6,342 nucleotides of DNA from Bacteroidales bacterium. GTDB lineage: Bacteria > Bacteroidota > Bacteroidia > Bacteroidales > JAFGXI01. The notes below the pieces were generated by a model. That model ran no database searches. It worked only from the letters and a program-made list of their open reading frames with translations, and was not told the DNA's origin. A program made the position numbers and the translations under genes. Of this stretch, positions 6,115-6,342 are shown one piece after another. Positions within the stretch are counted from its first letter, which is position 1; the number at the start of each line of letters is the position of its first letter. The stretch is taken from assembly GCA_026985625.1 (NCBI GenBank), contig JALSQC010000417.1:1-6342 (forward strand). The letters run 5' to 3'.

Positions 6115-6342
6115 TAACAATAACATAGATAATATAATTAAAGAAAAATTACAAAATTTTTCAATTAATACCGAACCTAAAGGTTGGGATATTATATCCA
6201 AAGGCATAAAACAACAAAAACAAAAAATATTAATAAAAAAACTAAGCATAATATCTGCAATAATACTTATTGCAACAACAGTTATATACTTAGCAAAAAA
6301 TAATACCGTAAAAAAATACCAAAACAATATTACAACACAACA
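6107..6342 (+). CDS. One-TM protein following the ECF sigma gene, possible anti-sigma factor, 3'-truncated
   Basis: An open frame starts at TTG (6107-6109) inside the last codons of the sigma gene and runs off the right edge after 78 codons. The frame is closed upstream by TAA at 6092-6094 and contains no ATG or GTG, so TTG is the best start. The predicted N-terminus is Asn-rich, followed by an amphipathic stretch (IDNIIKEKLQNFSINTEPKGW, residues 7-27, with Trp27), a basic segment KQQKQK-like at 35-45, then one transmembrane helix at about 46-63 and a polar Asn/Gln/Lys-rich region. A short cytosolic tail with a P-x-x-W motif before one TM is common in Bacteroidota genes that directly follow ECF sigma genes; many are annotated as anti-sigma or as outer-membrane-beta-barrel-containing proteins. 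The C-terminal domain that would decide this is outside the window. No zinc-binding HxxxCxxC anti-sigma motif is visible. Confidence 0.72.
   Translation, partial: MNNNNNIDNIIKEKLQNFSINTEPKGWDIISKGIKQQKQKILIKKLSIISAIILIATTVIYLAKNNTVKKYQNNITTQ

Noticed and set aside
6082..6327. Minus-strand frame rich in Phe and Ile at the right edge, looking like a membrane protein
   Set aside because: It is the antisense of Lys/Asn-rich coding sequence (AAA/AAT codons read as TTT/ATT), and the plus-strand gene here has a coherent TM and position after the sigma factor.

Overview
The window looks like a chromosomal segment of an AT-rich member of the Bacteroidota. Three things point there: a gliding-type C-terminal sorting domain (type IX secretion, type B) on a large repeat protein, a head-GIN/DUF2807-like lipoprotein, and A/T-rich stretches without clear Shine-Dalgarno sequences in front of the genes. 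No rRNA, tRNA, CRISPR array, insertion sequence or phage gene was seen, and the genus cannot be told from this window.

Layout. Positions 2-2122 (+) hold the last 706 residues of a surface protein that runs off the left edge. It is a string of Ig-like/SprB/PKD domains closed by the sorting domain, and its first three visible domains are tandem copies with an exact 210-nt period. A perfect 32-nt palindrome (2124-2155) lies between this gene and the convergent lipoprotein gene at 2150-2899 (-), and probably terminates both. An AT-rich 128-bp divergent spacer (2900-3027), containing a perfect A9-TA-T9 palindrome, separates the lipoprotein from a rightward gene group.

The rightward group is mltG (endolytic peptidoglycan transglycosylase, GTG start, 3028-4074), a phosphoglucomutase/phosphomannomutase-family enzyme 7 nt later (4082-5488), an ECF sigma factor after 50 nt (5539-6114), and the start of a one-TM protein (6107 to the right edge) that overlaps the sigma gene by 8 nt and seems to start at TTG. 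The last gene sits where Bacteroidota sigma operons often carry an anti-sigma factor or a membrane or outer-membrane partner.

How they may work together (inference): most products act at or supply the cell envelope, namely a secreted surface adhesin, a lipoprotein, peptidoglycan strand cleavage and sugar-phosphate supply, with a sigma/membrane-protein pair that could sense envelope state. I see nothing that demands a novel system. The points most worth checking are the exactly periodic, probably still evolving repeat array with its cysteine pairs, the TTG-initiated gene hidden in the sigma overlap, and the two palindromes.
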